From contig NZ_CAWUDI010000001.1 of NCBI RefSeq assembly GCF_963920925.1, forward strand, positions 1 to 64,000: DNA of 64,000 nucleotides. The letters are read 5' to 3'. Numbering within the stretch: position 1 is the stretch's first letter; each line of letters opens with the position of its first letter. This DNA is from Rivularia sp963920925. Lineage in GTDB: Bacteria; Cyanobacteriota; Cyanobacteriia; Cyanobacteriales; Nostocaceae. The position numbers and the translations under genes are program-made. The notes under the pieces are model-generated. The model was not told where the DNA came from, ran no database searches, and saw only the letters and a program-made list of their open reading frames with translations. This document shows, piece by piece, positions 7,388-17,000 of the stretch.

Positions 7388-9012
7388 CATCCGATTTATT
7401 TGCTAAGGAACGCCTTTTATTCACTCGGGCTACTCCCGATACCGACGCTATTCCGGTTATTTTTGCTTTTCCCAATGAATACACTGTGGGAATCACTAGC
7501 TTGGGTTATCAGGTGGTGTGGGCTACTTTGGCTATGCGTGCGGATTTACAGGTGAGTCGCTTGTTTACCGATATTAGCGAAACTTTGCCCCGAAACCCGG
7601 AAATTTTGGGTTTTTCGATGTCGTGGGAGTTGGATTATGTGAATATTTTAAATTCGTTGGAATCTTTGGATATTCCGATTAAGTCGAGCGATCGCCAAGA
7701 TAATCATCCCATAGTTTTTGGTGGTGGCCCGGTTTTAACGGCTAATCCCGAACCTTATGCTGATTTTTTCGATGTGGTTTTGCTGGGAGATGGCGAAAAT
7801 CTTTTAAATGATTTTATTAATGCTTACAAAGAAGTTAGAAACGCAGATAGAGAAACAAAATTAAAAGCGCTGGCACGGGTACCGGGAATTTACGTTCCCA
7901 GTTTGTACGAAGTTGAGTATCTTAGTTCAGATGGTGCGATAAAATCTATCAAACCAATTTCGTCGGATATTCCCGCAGAAGTTCACAAGCAAACCTATCG
8001 CGGCAACACTTTATCGGCATCAACGGTAGTAACTGAAAAGGCGGCTTGGGAAAAAATTTTCATGGTGGAAGTTGTCAGAAGCTGTCCGGAAATGTGCCGT
8101 TTTTGTTTGGCAAGCTATCTGACTTTACCTTTTAGAACTGCAAGTTTAAATGATTCCTTAATTCCCGCAATTGAAAGAGGTTTACAAGTAACAAATCGTT
8201 TGGGATTGTTGGGCGCTTCGGTAACTCAACATCCCGAATTTGAGAGTTTATTAGACTATATAAATCAGCCAAAATACGAAGATGTTCGTTTAAGTATCGC
8301 TTCGGTGAGAACTAATACGGTAACAGAAGAATTAGCTAAAACTTTGGCTCAAAGAGGAACCAAATCCTTGACAATTGCCGTGGAAAGTGGTTCTGAAAAA
8401 GTACGAAAAATCATTAATAAAAAGCTTGAGCAGGAAGATATTATCAAAGCCGCAGAAAACGCGAAAAAAGGCGGATTAAAAGGGTTAAAACTTTACGGAA
8501 TGGTGGGAATTCCAGGTGAAACAGCAGAGGATTTAGATGCAACTGTAATCATGATGCAGAATCTCAAAAAAGCTGCTCCCGGATTGCGTTTAACGTTGGG
8601 ATGCAGTACTTTTGTCCCCAAAGCCCATACACCTTTTCAATGGTTTGGAGTCAATAAAGAAGCAGAAAAACGATTGAAATTATTGCAGAAAAAGTTAAAG
8701 CCGCAAGGAATAGACTTTCGTCCGGAAAGCTATAATTGGTCGATTATTCAAACTTTGTTGTCAAGAGGAGATAGAAGATTATCCCGACTTTTGCAACTAA
8801 CCCGCAACTTTGGAGATTCATTAGGTAGCTACAAACGTGCTTTCAAAGAATTAAAAGGGCAAATTCCCCCATTAGACTTTTACGTTTACGAAAACTGGCC
8901 AACAGAGCAAATATTACCTTGGAATCACTTGCAAGGGCCGCTGCCACAGTCTACACTGCAAAAGCATCTCAATGAAGCAGTTAACAGTCAACAGTTATCA
9001 GTTACCAGTTAG
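7384..9012 (+). CDS. B12-binding-domain-type radical SAM protein
   Basis: A 542-residue protein starting at GTG inside the stop of the preceding gene. Residues 1-170 resemble the cobalamin-binding Rossmann domain of B12-type radical SAM enzymes (FGGGPVLTANPEPYADFFDVVLLGDGE), though the usual DxHxxG cobalt-ligand motif is not apparent. Residues about 225-440 form the radical SAM barrel with the cluster motif CPEMCRFC near residue 234 and VESGSEKVRKIINK further on. This architecture is like an uncharacterised family of large radical SAM proteins found in most cyanobacteria. Reaction unknown. The C-terminal residues AVNSQQLSVTS are encoded by a heptamer repeat array, which also supplies the stop codon. 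Confidence 0.85.
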   Translation: MTSDLFAKERLLFTRATPDTDAIPVIFAFPNEYTVGITSLGYQVVWATLAMRADLQVSRLFTDISETLPRNPEILGFSMSWELDYVNILNSLESLDIPIKSSDRQDNHPIVFGGGPVLTANPEPYADFFDVVLLGDGENLLNDFINAYKEVRNADRETKLKALARVPGIYVPSLYEVEYLSSDGAIKSIKPISSDIPAEVHKQTYRGNTLSASTVVTEKAAWEKIFMVEVVRSCPEMCRFCLASYLTLPFRTASLNDSLIPAIERGLQVTNRLGLLGASVTQHPEFESLLDYINQPKYEDVRLSIASVRTNTVTEELAKTLAQRGTKSLTIAVESGSEKVRKIINKKLEQEDIIKAAENAKKGGLKGLKLYGMVGIPGETAEDLDATVIMMQNLKKAAPGLRLTLGCSTFVPKAHTPFQWFGVNKEAEKRLKLLQKKLKPQGIDFRPESYNWSIIQTLLSRGDRRLSRLLQLTRNFGDSLGSYKRAFKELKGQIPPLDFYVYENWPTEQILPWNHLQGPLPQSTLQKHLNEAVNSQQLSVTS

Positions 9013-9078
9013 CAGTAAAAAGTTAGGTGTTAGGAGTTAGGGCATTGGGAATTGGGCATTGGGCATGGTAAATAGTTA
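8980..9078. repeat. Short tandem heptamer repeats (CAGTTA, TAGGAGT, GGGCATT types)
   Basis: Consecutive runs of CAGTTAnC, GTTAGGAG and TTGGGCA units. The array starts inside the last codons of the radical SAM gene and continues into the spacer. Confidence 0.8.
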
Positions 9079-9125
9079 AGAGTTGGAAGTTATGACCTTT
9101 AACCTTTAAACTTTGATCTTTGATT

Positions 9126-9314
9126 ATGCAAAACACTGCTGAATATTACTGCGCTTACTGCGGCGAAGCAAATTTAACTTTTATTGATATCAGCCAGGGT
9201 TTTCAACAAACTTACGTTGAAGATTGTCAAGTATGTTGTCGTCCAAACATTTTATATATACGGATTGATCAAGACACACTCGATATTGAAATTGATACAG
9301 ACTACGAAGAGTAA
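9126..9314 (+). CDS. CPXCG-motif cysteine-rich small protein
   Basis: About 62 residues. I take ATG 9126 rather than TTG 9120 as start. CAYCGEAN near the start and CQVCCRPN in the middle supply a four-cysteine set that should bind one metal ion, probably zinc, in a rubredoxin-knuckle-like fold. The C-terminus is acidic (DIEIDTDYEE). Members of this small family are widespread in cyanobacteria and proteobacteria without a known role. Confidence 0.8.
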   Translation: MQNTAEYYCAYCGEANLTFIDISQGFQQTYVEDCQVCCRPNILYIRIDQDTLDIEIDTDYEE

Positions 9315-9367
9315 ATAACTGATAATTAATAACTGCTAACTGCTAACTGTTAACTGCTAACTGACAA
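9315..9367. repeat. Short tandem heptamer repeat (TAACTGC type)
   Basis: Six to seven imperfect AACTGCT/AACTGTT units fill the whole spacer between the Cys-rich gene and the SRPBCC gene, ending directly at the next ATG. Confidence 0.8.
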
Positions 9368-9811
9368 ATGTTAGATTTTAAACACTCCTCAATTATTAAC
9401 GCACCTGTAGAAGTTGTTTGGAATTTTCACCAAAGGACTGATGTTGTTAAACTATTGATTCCACCTTGGCAATCAATACAAGTAATTCGTCGCGAGGGAG
9501 GATTTGGTATTGGTGCTAAAACGGAATTTCGCTTATTCTTGGGGCCATTATCTATAACTTGGGTTGCTTGTCATACAGAAACTGAAGAATATCGCTTTTT
9601 TATTGAAGAACAAATATCTGGCCCTTTTGAGTTTTGGCGACATCACCATAACTTTGAATCGGAAAATGGTAAAACTCGATTGACTGATGAAATTACTTTT
9701 TCGTTACCTGGTGGTGAATCGGCAGATTTTATCAGTGGTTGGTTAGTTAAATCGCAATTAGACGGAATGTTTCGCTATCGTCATCAAGTTACGAAACGAG
9801 AGTGTGAGTGA
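9368..9811 (+). CDS. SRPBCC (START-like) family protein
   Basis: A 147-residue protein with the START/Bet v 1 hydrophobic-cavity fold. It opens FKHSSIINAPVEVVWNFHQR, has the central sheet ITWVACHTETEEYRFFIEEQ and the motif GPFEFWRHHHNFES, and ends in a long helix (DGMFRYRHQVTKRE). Relatives bind lipids, polyketides or quinones, and many cyanobacterial copies are labelled cyclase/dehydrase-like without evidence. Ligand unknown. Spacers on both sides are heptamer repeats, so its transcription unit is unclear. Confidence 0.82.
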   Translation: MLDFKHSSIINAPVEVVWNFHQRTDVVKLLIPPWQSIQVIRREGGFGIGAKTEFRLFLGPLSITWVACHTETEEYRFFIEEQISGPFEFWRHHHNFESENGKTRLTDEITFSLPGGESADFISGWLVKSQLDGMFRYRHQVTKRECE

Positions 9812-9837
9812 ATCAATTAACAATTATCAATTTAACT

Positions 9838-9880
9838 TCTTTCTATTCCCCATTCCCCATTCCCTATTCCCTTTCCCTAG
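9838..9880. repeat. Short tandem repeat (ATTCCCC type)
   Basis: Five to six ATTCCCC/ATTCCCT heptamers lie directly upstream of the Uma2-family gene. Confidence 0.75.
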
Positions 9881-9889
9881 ACTAATGCA

Positions 9890-10453
9890 ATGGTACGTAT
9901 ACAATCCAAAACTTTAAATTTAGAAGAATTTCTTGAATTACCAGAAGTCAAACCTGCAAACGAATTTATTGATGGGCAAATCATTCAAAAACCTACGCCA
10001 CAAGGAAAACACAGTAGATTACAGGGTGAATTAGTTACTACTGTTAATTTAATAACCAAATCAAAACGAGTTGCACTAGCTTTTCCTGAATTGAGATGCA
10101 CTTTCGGCGGACGTTCAATTGTACCAGATGTAGCGGTATTTACCTGGGAACGCATACCTTTGGATCAAAACGGTGATATTGCCAATGTATTTCAAGCTGC
10201 ACCCAATTGGACTATTGAAATTCTTTCTCCAGATCAAAGCCAAACTAAAGTAACAGGAAATATTTTACATTGTCTTAAATATGGAACTCAATTAGGTTGG
10301 TTAATCGACCCCGACGAACGTTCTATATTAGTATTTCCATTAGGACAGCAACCAGAATTATTACGAGAAGTTGATGATTTATTGCCCGTTCCCGATTTTA
10401 TCAAAGAATTGCGGTTAACGGTTGGCGATATTTTCAATTGGTTGAAATTGTAA
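9890..10453 (+). CDS. Uma2-family putative endonuclease
   Basis: A 187-residue protein of the DUF820/Uma2 group, very abundant in cyanobacteria. It begins LNLEEFLELPEVKPANEFIDGQIIQK and carries the restriction-nuclease-like core: SIVPDVAVF followed by APNWTIEILSPDQSQTK, with the catalytic acids in P-D-V and E-I-L-S and a lysine nearby. Many copies per genome are typical, and they are sometimes linked to mobile DNA, but no cellular function is proven. It is full length with no partner gene recognised here. Confidence 0.86.
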   Translation: MVRIQSKTLNLEEFLELPEVKPANEFIDGQIIQKPTPQGKHSRLQGELVTTVNLITKSKRVALAFPELRCTFGGRSIVPDVAVFTWERIPLDQNGDIANVFQAAPNWTIEILSPDQSQTKVTGNILHCLKYGTQLGWLIDPDERSILVFPLGQQPELLREVDDLLPVPDFIKELRLTVGDIFNWLKL

Positions 10454-10486
10454 ACATCGGCGGATGAGTTTCAAAATTTATTTCCC

Positions 10487-10521
10487 AAGAAACCCGCTTT
10501 TTTCAACAAACTGGGTTTCTT
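10487..10521 (+). terminator. Hairpin behind the Uma2 gene
   Basis: AAGAAACCC (10487-10495) pairs with GGGTTTCTT (10513-10521). A T run lies in the loop rather than after the stem. It may be a dispersed palindrome that doubles as a terminator. The rest of the 10454-10741 spacer holds no gene. Confidence 0.5.
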
Positions 10522-10741
10522 AATCCGTAATTATCGCAATAATTTTATCTAAATTATTCTTTTAGTAAAGAATATATGAAAATACCTGCAAGGTAGTTGT
10601 ATTAAATAATTATGCATATGATAATACTTATAGTTGTTCATCAGCAATAACACCGATATTTCACGCCAAACACGATAATGTTATGGCGGTGATTTTCCTG
10701 TTTATTGTTTTGTAAGTATTATCTGTAAATATGAATTAAAT

Positions 10742-11491
10742 ATGAGATTTTTTAATAGAAAACTAGCTCGCCGAAAAGCTTTGCAGTCAGCTTTGGTGAG
10801 CAGTATTTTGTTGTTCAATATGAAATCATCATTAGGAAATAACAACGTAGAAGTAGATTCTCAAAATACTGGTTCTGTAATGAATAACTCTACTCAGCTT
10901 GCTATAAATAAAATCTGCCCGTCTGCAAACTTGTTACCTATACGTTCTTTTAATACTGCAAAATATTACGTTTATATTTGTAGGGGAGATGATAAAAATC
11001 CTTTAGGATATTACGTTCGTATCCCGAAGAATTTAGATAATAAAATAACAATACCTATTACTAGAAAAGCCAGAGAAACCTATACTGCTATTAAGGGTGA
11101 AATAGCGTATATCATTACTCCTTATGAAATGTTCATAATTAAACGTGGTCGGATTATCCTCAGAGAAAAAGTAATAACTGCCGTGCAAGCAAATGGTAAA
11201 TCTTTAGCAAAAGGTTGTCCTGAAGGTAACAATACTTTTGCTCAAGCAGAAACCAAAAACTTCTTTATTTATATTTGTGGTAATGAAAATCCTAGTAGCT
11301 ATGTAAGTGTTACTAGAAAAAGCAATCAAATAGTTAATCTTCCATTAAGTTTAGGGAATCAAAACGATGCAAAAGCTAATCGATACATAGCTACAAAGGG
11401 CAATATACGTTTTGTTCTTACTAACAAAGTATTAAGAGTTTCTCGCGGTGGCCAAAATGTGGTGAAAGAGAAAGTTTTGAAGTGGGAATGA
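10742..11491 (+). CDS. Secreted protein with internal duplication, unknown function
   Basis: A 249-residue protein. The first about 32 residues are basic then hydrophobic (RKLARRKALQSALVSSILLFN), consistent with export. The mature part has two similar repeats: CPSANLLPIRSFNTAKYYVYICRG...YYVRI (from about residue 58) and CPEGNNTFAQAETKNFFIYICGN...SYVSV (from about residue 159). Each is followed by a region where an AIKGEIAYIITPYEMFIIKRG-like segment recurs (IATKGNIRFVLTNKVLRVSRG). Each repeat keeps two cysteines that could form a disulphide. I do not recognise a named domain. It may be a periplasmic or cell-surface protein. Confidence 0.7.
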   Translation: MRFFNRKLARRKALQSALVSSILLFNMKSSLGNNNVEVDSQNTGSVMNNSTQLAINKICPSANLLPIRSFNTAKYYVYICRGDDKNPLGYYVRIPKNLDNKITIPITRKARETYTAIKGEIAYIITPYEMFIIKRGRIILREKVITAVQANGKSLAKGCPEGNNTFAQAETKNFFIYICGNENPSSYVSVTRKSNQIVNLPLSLGNQNDAKANRYIATKGNIRFVLTNKVLRVSRGGQNVVKEKVLKWE

Positions 11492-11518
11492 GGAGAGATG
11501 AGGACAAGGGGAAGATAA

Positions 11519-11562
11519 TTCTTAACTCCTAACTGTTCACTGTTCACTGCTCACTGATTCAA
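11519..11562. repeat. Short tandem repeat (AACTCCT / TTCACTG types)
   Basis: The array lies between two convergent genes and overlaps the 3' end of the alpha/beta hydrolase, supplying its last codons and stop. Confidence 0.75.
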
Positions 11563-12463
11563 TCCAATCCAAAATCGCTTGATTTACTTGTTCAGGACAT
11601 TCGTCGTGGGGGCAATGTCCGATGTTTGCTAAGCTAAGTAGCTGTATGTTTTCGTTGTGACGAACGAATTCGGAAGCAAGTGCGTAGGGAATGATTTTGT
11701 CTTTCTCTCCCCAAATCAAAAGCATGGGTATTGTAATGGTTGATAATATTTTTTTGACGTTGGGGCTGTAATTTGGGTTGTTTTGAGATTTGACAAGAGC
11801 AGTTAAAGCATTCGCTGCACCTCTATCTAATGTAGGTTTTGATAATATGTCTAACAGTTCTTCGGTAACTGTTTCGGGACTACCGTAAGCGAAGGTTGCA
11901 CCGCGCCGCAATATATTAGGTCGGCGTATCAAGTAAAATACCGATTTGATTAATAAAGGATTTGCGACAAAACCTTTGATTGTTGCGACTAAGGGATATA
12001 AAAAAGCAGGAATAGCTTCTTTTTCTAAATTTGGGTCTGGTAAATTTATCATTACCACACATGAAACCATTTCAGGATATTTTGCAGCTGCGGCAGCCGA
12101 AACCAATGAGCCGAGGGAATTCCCGATTAATATTACTGGTTTACGAATAAAAGTTTTCCAAAAATCATATGCTTGCTCTACCCATAAATCCACGCTGTAA
12201 TTCGCTGGTGCTTTTTCCGAAGCTCCGAAACCCAACATATCCAGAGCGTAAACTGTATGGCGATCGCCCAATATTTCTAAATTGTGTCGCCAATGACCGA
12301 TACTTGCACCAAATCCATGCAGCAGCATCAAAGGGGAAGATTTTGCAAGATTATTCTCTGTTGGATTCTGAGGACGAATATACGTATACCGAGTTTGCCA
12401 ACCTCGCCAAACCCAATCTCGCTGATTTCCAACTTTTTGCTGCCAATTTACGCTGTTAACCAT
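11537..12463 (-). CDS. Alpha/beta-fold hydrolase
   Basis: A 308-residue protein with the classic hydrolase layout: oxyanion-hole region LLHGFGASIGHWRHNL, nucleophile elbow GNSLGS (serine nucleophile), the acid in WGEKDKIIP, and the catalytic histidine in ANIGHCPHDE. The closest pattern is the cyanobacterial/plastid group that includes pheophytinase-like and chlorophyll-related hydrolases, but the substrate cannot be assigned. The C-terminal residues SVSSEQ are encoded by a CAGTGAG heptamer repeat, so the natural end was probably altered by repeat expansion. Confidence 0.86.
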   Translation of the reverse strand: MVNSVNWQQKVGNQRDWVWRGWQTRYTYIRPQNPTENNLAKSSPLMLLHGFGASIGHWRHNLEILGDRHTVYALDMLGFGASEKAPANYSVDLWVEQAYDFWKTFIRKPVILIGNSLGSLVSAAAAAKYPEMVSCVVMINLPDPNLEKEAIPAFLYPLVATIKGFVANPLLIKSVFYLIRRPNILRRGATFAYGSPETVTEELLDILSKPTLDRGAANALTALVKSQNNPNYSPNVKKILSTITIPMLLIWGEKDKIIPYALASEFVRHNENIQLLSLANIGHCPHDECPEQVNQAILDWIESVSSEQ

Positions 12464-12583
12464 TAAAAATTCTCTACAACAGCATTTATTTTTATTATAG
12501 ATTTCTACCAGAACTTGACTGTAATAGTTTTTCTATTCGATTGATAATAGGAGCTTATCTGATACTCAAATCTAAATAATTCT

Positions 12584-12767
12584 GATTCTTCAGTAGTTGG
12601 TAAGAATACAGCTTCAGAAAAAATATTCAAAAGCCAAGTCAAGTATATAAGTATTAATACACTTATTTACTCCGATTATTAACCATTTATCGTCTTTTCC
12701 CCCGTTCCCTATTCCCTCATCCCTCCTCAAAAACTATTTAATGTCGCATCCCAAGTACTGACGAATC
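12584..12767. mobile_element. Possible decayed MITE family 1 copy (184 bp)
   Basis: The left end GATTCTTCAGTAGTTGG and the right end (reverse complement GATTCGTCAGTACTTGG) resemble the TTCTTCAGTAC ends of the three clear copies. Size matches the family (182-187 bp). The flanks ATAATTCT and ATCATTTT agree at six of eight bases. The interior, however, is not visibly related and contains TTCCCTA-type repeats. Tentative. The rest of the 12464-13139 spacer is AT-rich infC leader with no gene. Confidence 0.38.
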
Positions 12768-13139
12768 ATCATTTTTGAAATTTTATATTTGATTTTATAT
12801 TTGAGTAGCGATAATAAGACTTAGCCTTTAGATATATGTATTTTATATCTCACGGTGTTATCATGTGAATATACGTAATATATGCAGCGTTAATGTTTTT
12901 ACACAAAAAATTACAATAATTAATGTTTGCTGTAATTATGTAACTCTATTAACTTATAGAGCCAAATCCTCTTCAAAGTTAGTAGAATATAAATAGGTAC
13001 CAACATTTTTATTTTTATGAATTAGTTATCCTAGAAATACAAGGATACTTAATTCAGGTTCCACTAGTTTTTGAGTCTGAGATATCTCATTCCACACCCA
13101 AAACCAAATTCTTAACAATAACTTCCCCAAAAATCATAT

Positions 13140-13673
13140 ATGCCTGTGATAGAGAAAAGAAGAAGTCGCGACCTGCCTCAAATCAATGAAAGAATTCGCT
13201 TCCCGAAAATTCGGGTTATCGATACAGATGGTGCCCAGTTGGGAATTATGACTCCCCAAGACGCACTAACTAGAGCGGATGAAAAAGATTTAGATTTAGT
13301 GTTGGTTAGCGATAAAGCCGATCCGCCGGTTTGTCGGATTATGGATTATGGGAAATTCAAGTTTGAGCAAGAGAAGAAAGCGCGAGAGGCTCGCAAAAAG
13401 CAGCATACGGCTGATGTAAAAGAAGTGAAGATGCGCTACAAGATAGAAGATCACGATTACAACGTGCGCGTTAACCAAGCTAAGCGTTTTCTCAAAGACG
13501 GTGATAAGGTGAAAGCCACGGTTATGTTCCGGGGTAGAGAAATTCAACACACCGATTTAGCAGAAATTTTGCTTAAGCGGATGGCGACAGATTTAGAAGC
13601 TGAAGCCGAAGTGCAGCAATATCCAAAGAAAGAAGGAAGAAACATGATGATGTTGCTTTCTCCTAAGAAGTAA
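13140..13673 (+). CDS. infC: Translation initiation factor IF-3
   Basis: A 177-residue protein covering both IF-3 domains. The N-domain has INERIRFPKIRVIDTDGAQLG and the linker helix KFKFEQEKKAREARKKQ. The C-domain begins KEVKMRYKIEDHDYNVR and contains the 30S-binding KATVMFRGREIQH. IF-3 keeps 30S subunits free and checks start-codon pairing. Here the start is ATG rather than the rare AUU used for autocontrol in E. coli. No rpmI or rplT follows, so infC is a single-gene unit closed by its own terminator. Confidence 0.96.
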   Translation: MPVIEKRRSRDLPQINERIRFPKIRVIDTDGAQLGIMTPQDALTRADEKDLDLVLVSDKADPPVCRIMDYGKFKFEQEKKAREARKKQHTADVKEVKMRYKIEDHDYNVRVNQAKRFLKDGDKVKATVMFRGREIQHTDLAEILLKRMATDLEAEAEVQQYPKKEGRNMMMLLSPKK

Positions 13674-13681
13674 TTTTGACC

Positions 13682-13746
13682 GGACTTACGCGAAGCCTCT
13701 TAATATAAGGGTTTGCAGGAATACAACAATTAGCACACGTAAGTCT
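13682..13746. repeat. ACTTACG-ended palindromic element
   Basis: GGACTTACGCG at 13682 is mirrored by CACGTAAGTCT ending at 13746. The ends resemble those of the 154-bp element at 2448-2601, but there is no target duplication. Confidence 0.5.
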
Positions 13747-13770
13747 TAGTAAATAAATCAAAACTGTAAA

Positions 13771-13811
13771 GAAGCAATACCAGAGTCAATCATTTGGTAT
13801 TGTTTCTTTTT
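13771..13811 (+). terminator. Rho-independent terminator of infC
   Basis: GAAGCAATACCA pairs with TGGTATTGTTTC (12 bp with one G-T), followed by TTTTTGTTTTT. It lies about 100 bases behind infC. The remaining spacer to 14089 shows no gene. Confidence 0.85.
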
Positions 13812-14089
13812 GTTTTTCGAGCGCTAATCAGAATGCACCATTACCCATTCCCATATTTCTCAAAACACAACTAATATCCAAATTAATCCAAAAAAACGAT
13901 AGTCTGGGGTGCTGATTGGGAAAACTAATAGTCAGTTGCTCGGCACTTTCGTTCTTTCTAGGATTTTCTTGTTAACAGGGGATGCTTTGTAATCCTCAAT
14001 TCACTATAAATCTGCTGTATGAAAGTCTAAGTAACTTAACGTAATCAAAAATTATATGGTGCAGGAGTGACTACACCAGACAAAACCGC

Positions 14090-17000
14090 ATGGAATTAGA
14101 AGCTGCCTATAAAAACATTTTAATACGAGTACTTAAGTGGGTAAATCTTCGATCGGAAGAGGCTCCTCGAACATTACTGATGTTTGCTTTTTACGCGACA
14201 ACCTCAGTTGGATTGAGATGGGTAGAAGATAGCAGCATCGCTTTGTTTCTGGATAAATACGGAGCTAACACTCTACCGCTGATTTATATTGCTAGCGCAG
14301 TGGTTGGAATTGCGTTGGTTTTTCTCTACTCTTGGCTGCAAAAGATTTTTTCTATGCGGTGGGTAATTGTAGCTGCTTTACCCTGCATGGTAATACCTTT
14401 AATTTTACTGCCTGTAATTCTACAAATTACTTTATCTACAAATTTACAAGCTTCGCAATTAGCTTTATTTAGCGTATTTTTATTAAGGCTTTGGGTTGAT
14501 GCGCTTTACGTTATCAATCAGCTTAATACTTCTATTGCAGCAAATCAGTTATTTAACATCCAGGAAATTAAGCGTACTTATCCTTTAGTAAGCAGTGGAA
14601 TTTTAATAGCTGATGTAATTGGGGGCTTTAGCTTACCAACTTTAGTACGATTTCTTAAGTTGGATAAAATAATTTTAATTGGGGCTTTAGTTATTGTTTT
14701 AGGAACATGGATTCTTCTACATTTAAGTAAAAAATATCCTCAAGCTTTTTCGGATCTTCCGCAATCCCAAGTCAACAAATCGCAAGTTTCCCGCGCTCGT
14801 CGTCTTTCGATCCCTCTAAGACGTTATGCTTTGCGATTATTTTTGTTTGGGCTTCTGATACAAGCAATAGGTTTGTTAGTAGATTTTCAGTATTTTTCCC
14901 AATTAGAATCTACTTTTAAAGGTAAAGAAATTACCAGCTTTTTAGGTGTATTTGGCGGAATATTAGGGCTATTTGAACTTGCAACGCAATTATTTGTTTC
15001 TAGTCGTGCAATTGAACGTTTGGGAATATTTTTTACTACCGCAATTTTACCTGTTGGCGTAGGTGCTTTATTAACAGTGCTGGCTGTATTATCTTCTTTG
15101 TCAATAACGTTTGGTTTAAAAATACCTGGTTTATTACTGCTATGCGGTTTAACGTTGATTAAGTTTTTAGATGAACTTGTGCGTTATACCTTTGTCGCAA
15201 ATACTGCGACTTTGCTGTTCCAACCGATACCGGAAAGAGTTAGAAGCCGCGTACAAACATTATCGGGAGGCTTTGCAGAAGCTGCTGCGGCTGGTTTTGC
15301 TGGATTTATTATTTTAATTACTCAATGGATTACAACCCATTTTATACCAGTTGACTGGCATAACTTAGTCCTAATTATAGAAACAGCAATAGTCGCTATT
15401 ATCTGTGTAGGAGTAATTTGGGCATTGCGATCGCAGTACGTGGATTTGTTAGTTTTGAGCGCGGAAAACGGACAGTTAAGCGTTACAAATGTTGATTTAC
15501 CTTACTTTAAGCGGGCTGTAATAAAGGCTTTACAAGAAAAAGGAAACGAAGATGATAAACATTCTTGCATAGAACTTTTATCGCAGATCGATCCTCAAGG
15601 AGCAGGAGAAGTATTAGCGCCACAATTACCAATGCTTACTCCTGGTTTGCAGCATAAAAGTTTGCAGGTGATGCTTGAATATGATGTAAATCCGGCTTAT
15701 TTGCCTCAAATACGTAGCTTATTAGAAAACTCTCTTTCCAAAGCCAATCCGAATATATTTGCTTTAGCACTACGTTACGTTTTCCTTGCAGAAGTTTCTC
15801 CAAATTTAAACCAATTAGAAGAATACCTAGATTCCGAACACAATTCTGTAATTCGAGGTACAGCTGCGGCATTATTATTAACTCAAGGGACAACAAAGCA
15901 AAAAGTGGCAGCAACCAAAACTCTACAGTGGATGCTGACTAACCCTGAAGAAGAAATACGAGTATCGGGAGTTAAATCTTTAGCAGAAGCATCTTACTTA
16001 CAATCTTTACGAATTTATATTCCTTCATTATTAGAAGATGAATCTTTAAAGGTACGCAATGCAGTTTTAGAAATGATTGCTGCAAACCATTTAGAAGAGC
16101 ATTATTCAGCATTAATAAAAGGGCTTTACTATAAACCCACCAGACTAACAGTAATGAAAAGTTTAGTCAAACTAGGGAATGAAGTTTTACCAATGCTCTC
16201 AGCCTTAGTACATGACTTTTACCAGTCGGAAATAGCGCGGGTATATGCTTTGCGAACAATGAGTCAAATTGAGACTTTAGAAGCAAGCGATACCTTATGG
16301 CACCATTTAGAAACATCTAAAGGTAAAATCAAATCTCATGTACTCCGTGTTTTACTCAAAAGAGATCGGCAACTTGGAATATCAGCTTTAGTAGATAGGT
16401 GTTATGAAACCAGAGTACAAGCATTAATAGAAGGAGAATTAATATTATTAGGTCAAATATACGCTGCCTCTGTAGACTTTAAATTTCAAGGTGAAGTATA
16501 CGCAGCTTATATAGAGTTTAAAACAGGAGAAACCCTACAAAACTTTCACTCTAAAAAAAAGGTTGTAGCTTTATGTCGGCTAGTTCAGAAAGCTATTTCA
16601 GAGCTAGAAATTGATATTAAAGAACGGTTATTTTTGCTTTTAAAATTACTTTATCCCTTAGACAAAATTAACGCTGCGGTATTTAACCTCAATTCCGAAT
16701 CGCGAGTAACTGTAGCAAGAGGTATAGAGATTCTACAGCATACTATCAACTTACCTTCTAAAAGTATTTTACTGAGTATTTTTGATAAAATAGCAGCCAC
16801 CGAAAAATTGCAAAAGCTTGTAGAAACAGGATATACGCAATACGAGCAAATGGCAGTAAACGATCGAACTCGAAAGTTACTAGAATTAGAAAATTCGCTT
16901 TCTGATTGGTGTTGGGCTTGCTGCATTCACTTTGCTCAAGTTGCTCGTATCAAACTTAACCCCATACAAATAGAAGGAAGTTTACGTCATCCTTGTGGTT

